From: GCA-2697345 sp002697345
GTDB taxonomy: Bacteria; Pseudomonadota; Alphaproteobacteria; Rhodobacterales; Rhodobacteraceae
Direction of reading: 5' to 3'
Length of the DNA stretch: 64,000 nt
Assembly (NCBI GenBank): GCA_943787605.1
Contig: CALSNB010000003.1
Coordinates: 179,495-243,494, forward strand
Positions within the stretch are counted from its first letter, which is position 1; each line of letters begins with the position of its first letter. Positions 63,248 to 64,000 of this stretch are shown here, one piece after another. A program made the position numbers and the translations under genes. The notes beneath the pieces are model-generated. The model did no database searches. It saw only the letters and a list, made by a program, of their open reading frames with translations, and was not told where the DNA came from.

Positions 63248-63931
63248 ATGATGTTATTTGTTGGACTTGGAAACCCTGGAGATCAGTACACAAAAAATCG
63301 ACATAACGTTGGTTTTATGGCCGTATCACGCATAGCAGAAATCTACAATTTCTCCCCATGGAAGAATAAGTTTCAAGGTTCTATAAGTAACGGCTTATTA
63401 AGCACGAAAAAGATTATTATTTTAAAGCCTAATACGTTTATGAATTTGAGTGGACAATCTGTAGGTGAAGTTAGTAGGTTTTATAAAATACCAGCGAGTA
63501 AAGTCATTGTATTTCATGATGAAATAGACTTCCCATTAGGAAAACTAAAAATAAAAAGTGGAGGTGGCCACGCCGGACACAATGGATTGCGCTCTATAAA
63601 TGAGCACATTGGTTCAGGTTATATAAGAATTAGAATTGGTGTTGGGCACCCTGGAAACAAAAATGCCGTAGCAAATTACGTACTTGGTGATTTTTCAAAA
63701 GTAGAACAAGAAATAATTACACAAATAATAGAAGTAATTTCGACAGAAGCTGAAGATCTTATTTTAGAAAATACAGCCAATTTTGGTAAATCAGTATCTG
63801 AAAAAATACAAAGAAATACAACCAAAGATAAGGCAATTGTAAAAGCAACTGTTTGTAACCCTAAAAGGGTTACTCAAGAGACCAAAAGGAGTTCTTTACA
63901 GAATCTTTTTGATAGATTTAGGAAGGAGTAA
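63248..63931 (+). CDS. pth: peptidyl-tRNA hydrolase
   Basis: Recycles peptidyl-tRNA released from stalled ribosomes. The 227 residues show FVGLGNPGDQYTKNRHNVGF with the Asn and catalytic His, LKPNTFMNLSGQSVG, HDEIDFPLGKLKIKSGGGHAGHNGLRSI and IRIGVGHPG. The last 30 residues are basic and family-typical for alphaproteobacteria. rplY-pth order is conserved. An ATG ATG doublet leaves the exact start uncertain by one residue. Confidence 0.96.
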   Translation: MMLFVGLGNPGDQYTKNRHNVGFMAVSRIAEIYNFSPWKNKFQGSISNGLLSTKKIIILKPNTFMNLSGQSVGEVSRFYKIPASKVIVFHDEIDFPLGKLKIKSGGGHAGHNGLRSINEHIGSGYIRIRIGVGHPGNKNAVANYVLGDFSKVEQEIITQIIEVISTEAEDLILENTANFGKSVSEKIQRNTTKDKAIVKATVCNPKRVTQETKRSSLQNLFDRFRKE

Positions 63932-63935
63932 AAAA

Positions 63936-64000
63936 ATGGATCAATTTCCATCTTTAAATGTCTATGGTAAAAAGCTTATTGAGTGCTCCAACGAGCCCCT
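63936..64000 (+). CDS. DUF2237 family protein (partial, cut by right edge)
   Basis: ATG at 63936 follows GGAAGGAG with good spacing. Only 21 residues are present, MDQFPSLNVYGKKLIECSNE then P, which match the start of DUF2237 proteins (LNVxGxxLxxCSxxPLTGF). The function of this family is unknown. The position after pth fits gene order in Rhodobacterales. Confidence 0.7.
   Translation, partial: MDQFPSLNVYGKKLIECSNEP

Overview
The window is a 64 kb stretch of AT-rich chromosome from what looks like a free-living, probably marine alphaproteobacterium. Several gene orders are ones I associate with Rhodobacterales: ffh - chorismate mutase - rpsP - rimM - trmD - rplS - rpmE; trpS - Usp - Nfu - tsaB - rimI; atpI - atpB - atpE - atpF' - atpF; a TauE/SafE gene followed by TIGR02186; and rplY - pth - DUF2237 with ychF and trpA nearby. 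Low GC and short spacers suggest a streamlined pelagic lineage; the assignment is inference from gene order and composition only. I see no phage, plasmid, insertion sequence or CRISPR.

Layout. 1-7.4 kb: carB (cut by the left edge), tdk, a CsaA-like tRNA-binding protein with proC, a YbjN protein, and an overlapping coaBC-dut-HesA/MoeB operon. 7.5-16.2 kb: two cobalamin-salvage genes, gshB, rsmI, an LpoA-like lipoprotein, glnD and murJ. 16.2-26.3 kb: trpS, Usp, Nfu, tsaB, rimI, a BMP-family (nucleoside-type) ABC importer, a TauE/SafE exporter and a TIGR02186 protein. 26.2-33.2 kb (mostly minus strand): a RecD-like helicase, deoD, an ABC-2 exporter and the F0 operon. 33.3-39.7 kb: an ArsR regulator, a DMT permease, and the ffh-to-rpmE translation operon, which contains two small genes. 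39.8-50.9 kb: accessory metabolism with a GST, two SDRs, a lone RAM domain, a 2-hydroxyacid dehydrogenase, a gamma-glutamyltransferase homologue, a GntR regulator, an RraA-family protein, a TRAP transporter and an MFS transporter. 50.9-54.2 kb: tryptophan-to-anthranilate genes (kynA, a formamidase-like hydrolase, kynU). 54.2-64 kb: tRNA-Ser(GCT), a DMT permease, a CaiB/enoyl-CoA hydratase/amidotransferase cluster, ychF, trpA, lldD, a secreted unknown, rplY, pth and the start of a DUF2237 gene.

The most striking anomaly is six single-base frameshifts in five otherwise well-preserved genes: murJ, the BMP ABC ATPase (two), its first permease, kynA and lldD. murJ is normally essential and each gene stays open in the new frame, so uncorrected sequencing indels are the simplest explanation; recent loss of the BMP importer is the alternative.

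Other points worth attention are a GC-rich leader before ffh with mutually exclusive pairings, a perfect 54-bp tandem repeat in the tail of rpsP, two overlapping small ORFs between rpsP and rimM, a shared ACGAA-type motif around the GntR/TRAP cluster, a perfect 16-bp palindrome before the ArsR gene, and repeated use of TTGA stop/start overlaps. I did not find a clearly new multi-gene system; the leads above are mostly regulatory or small-gene candidates.
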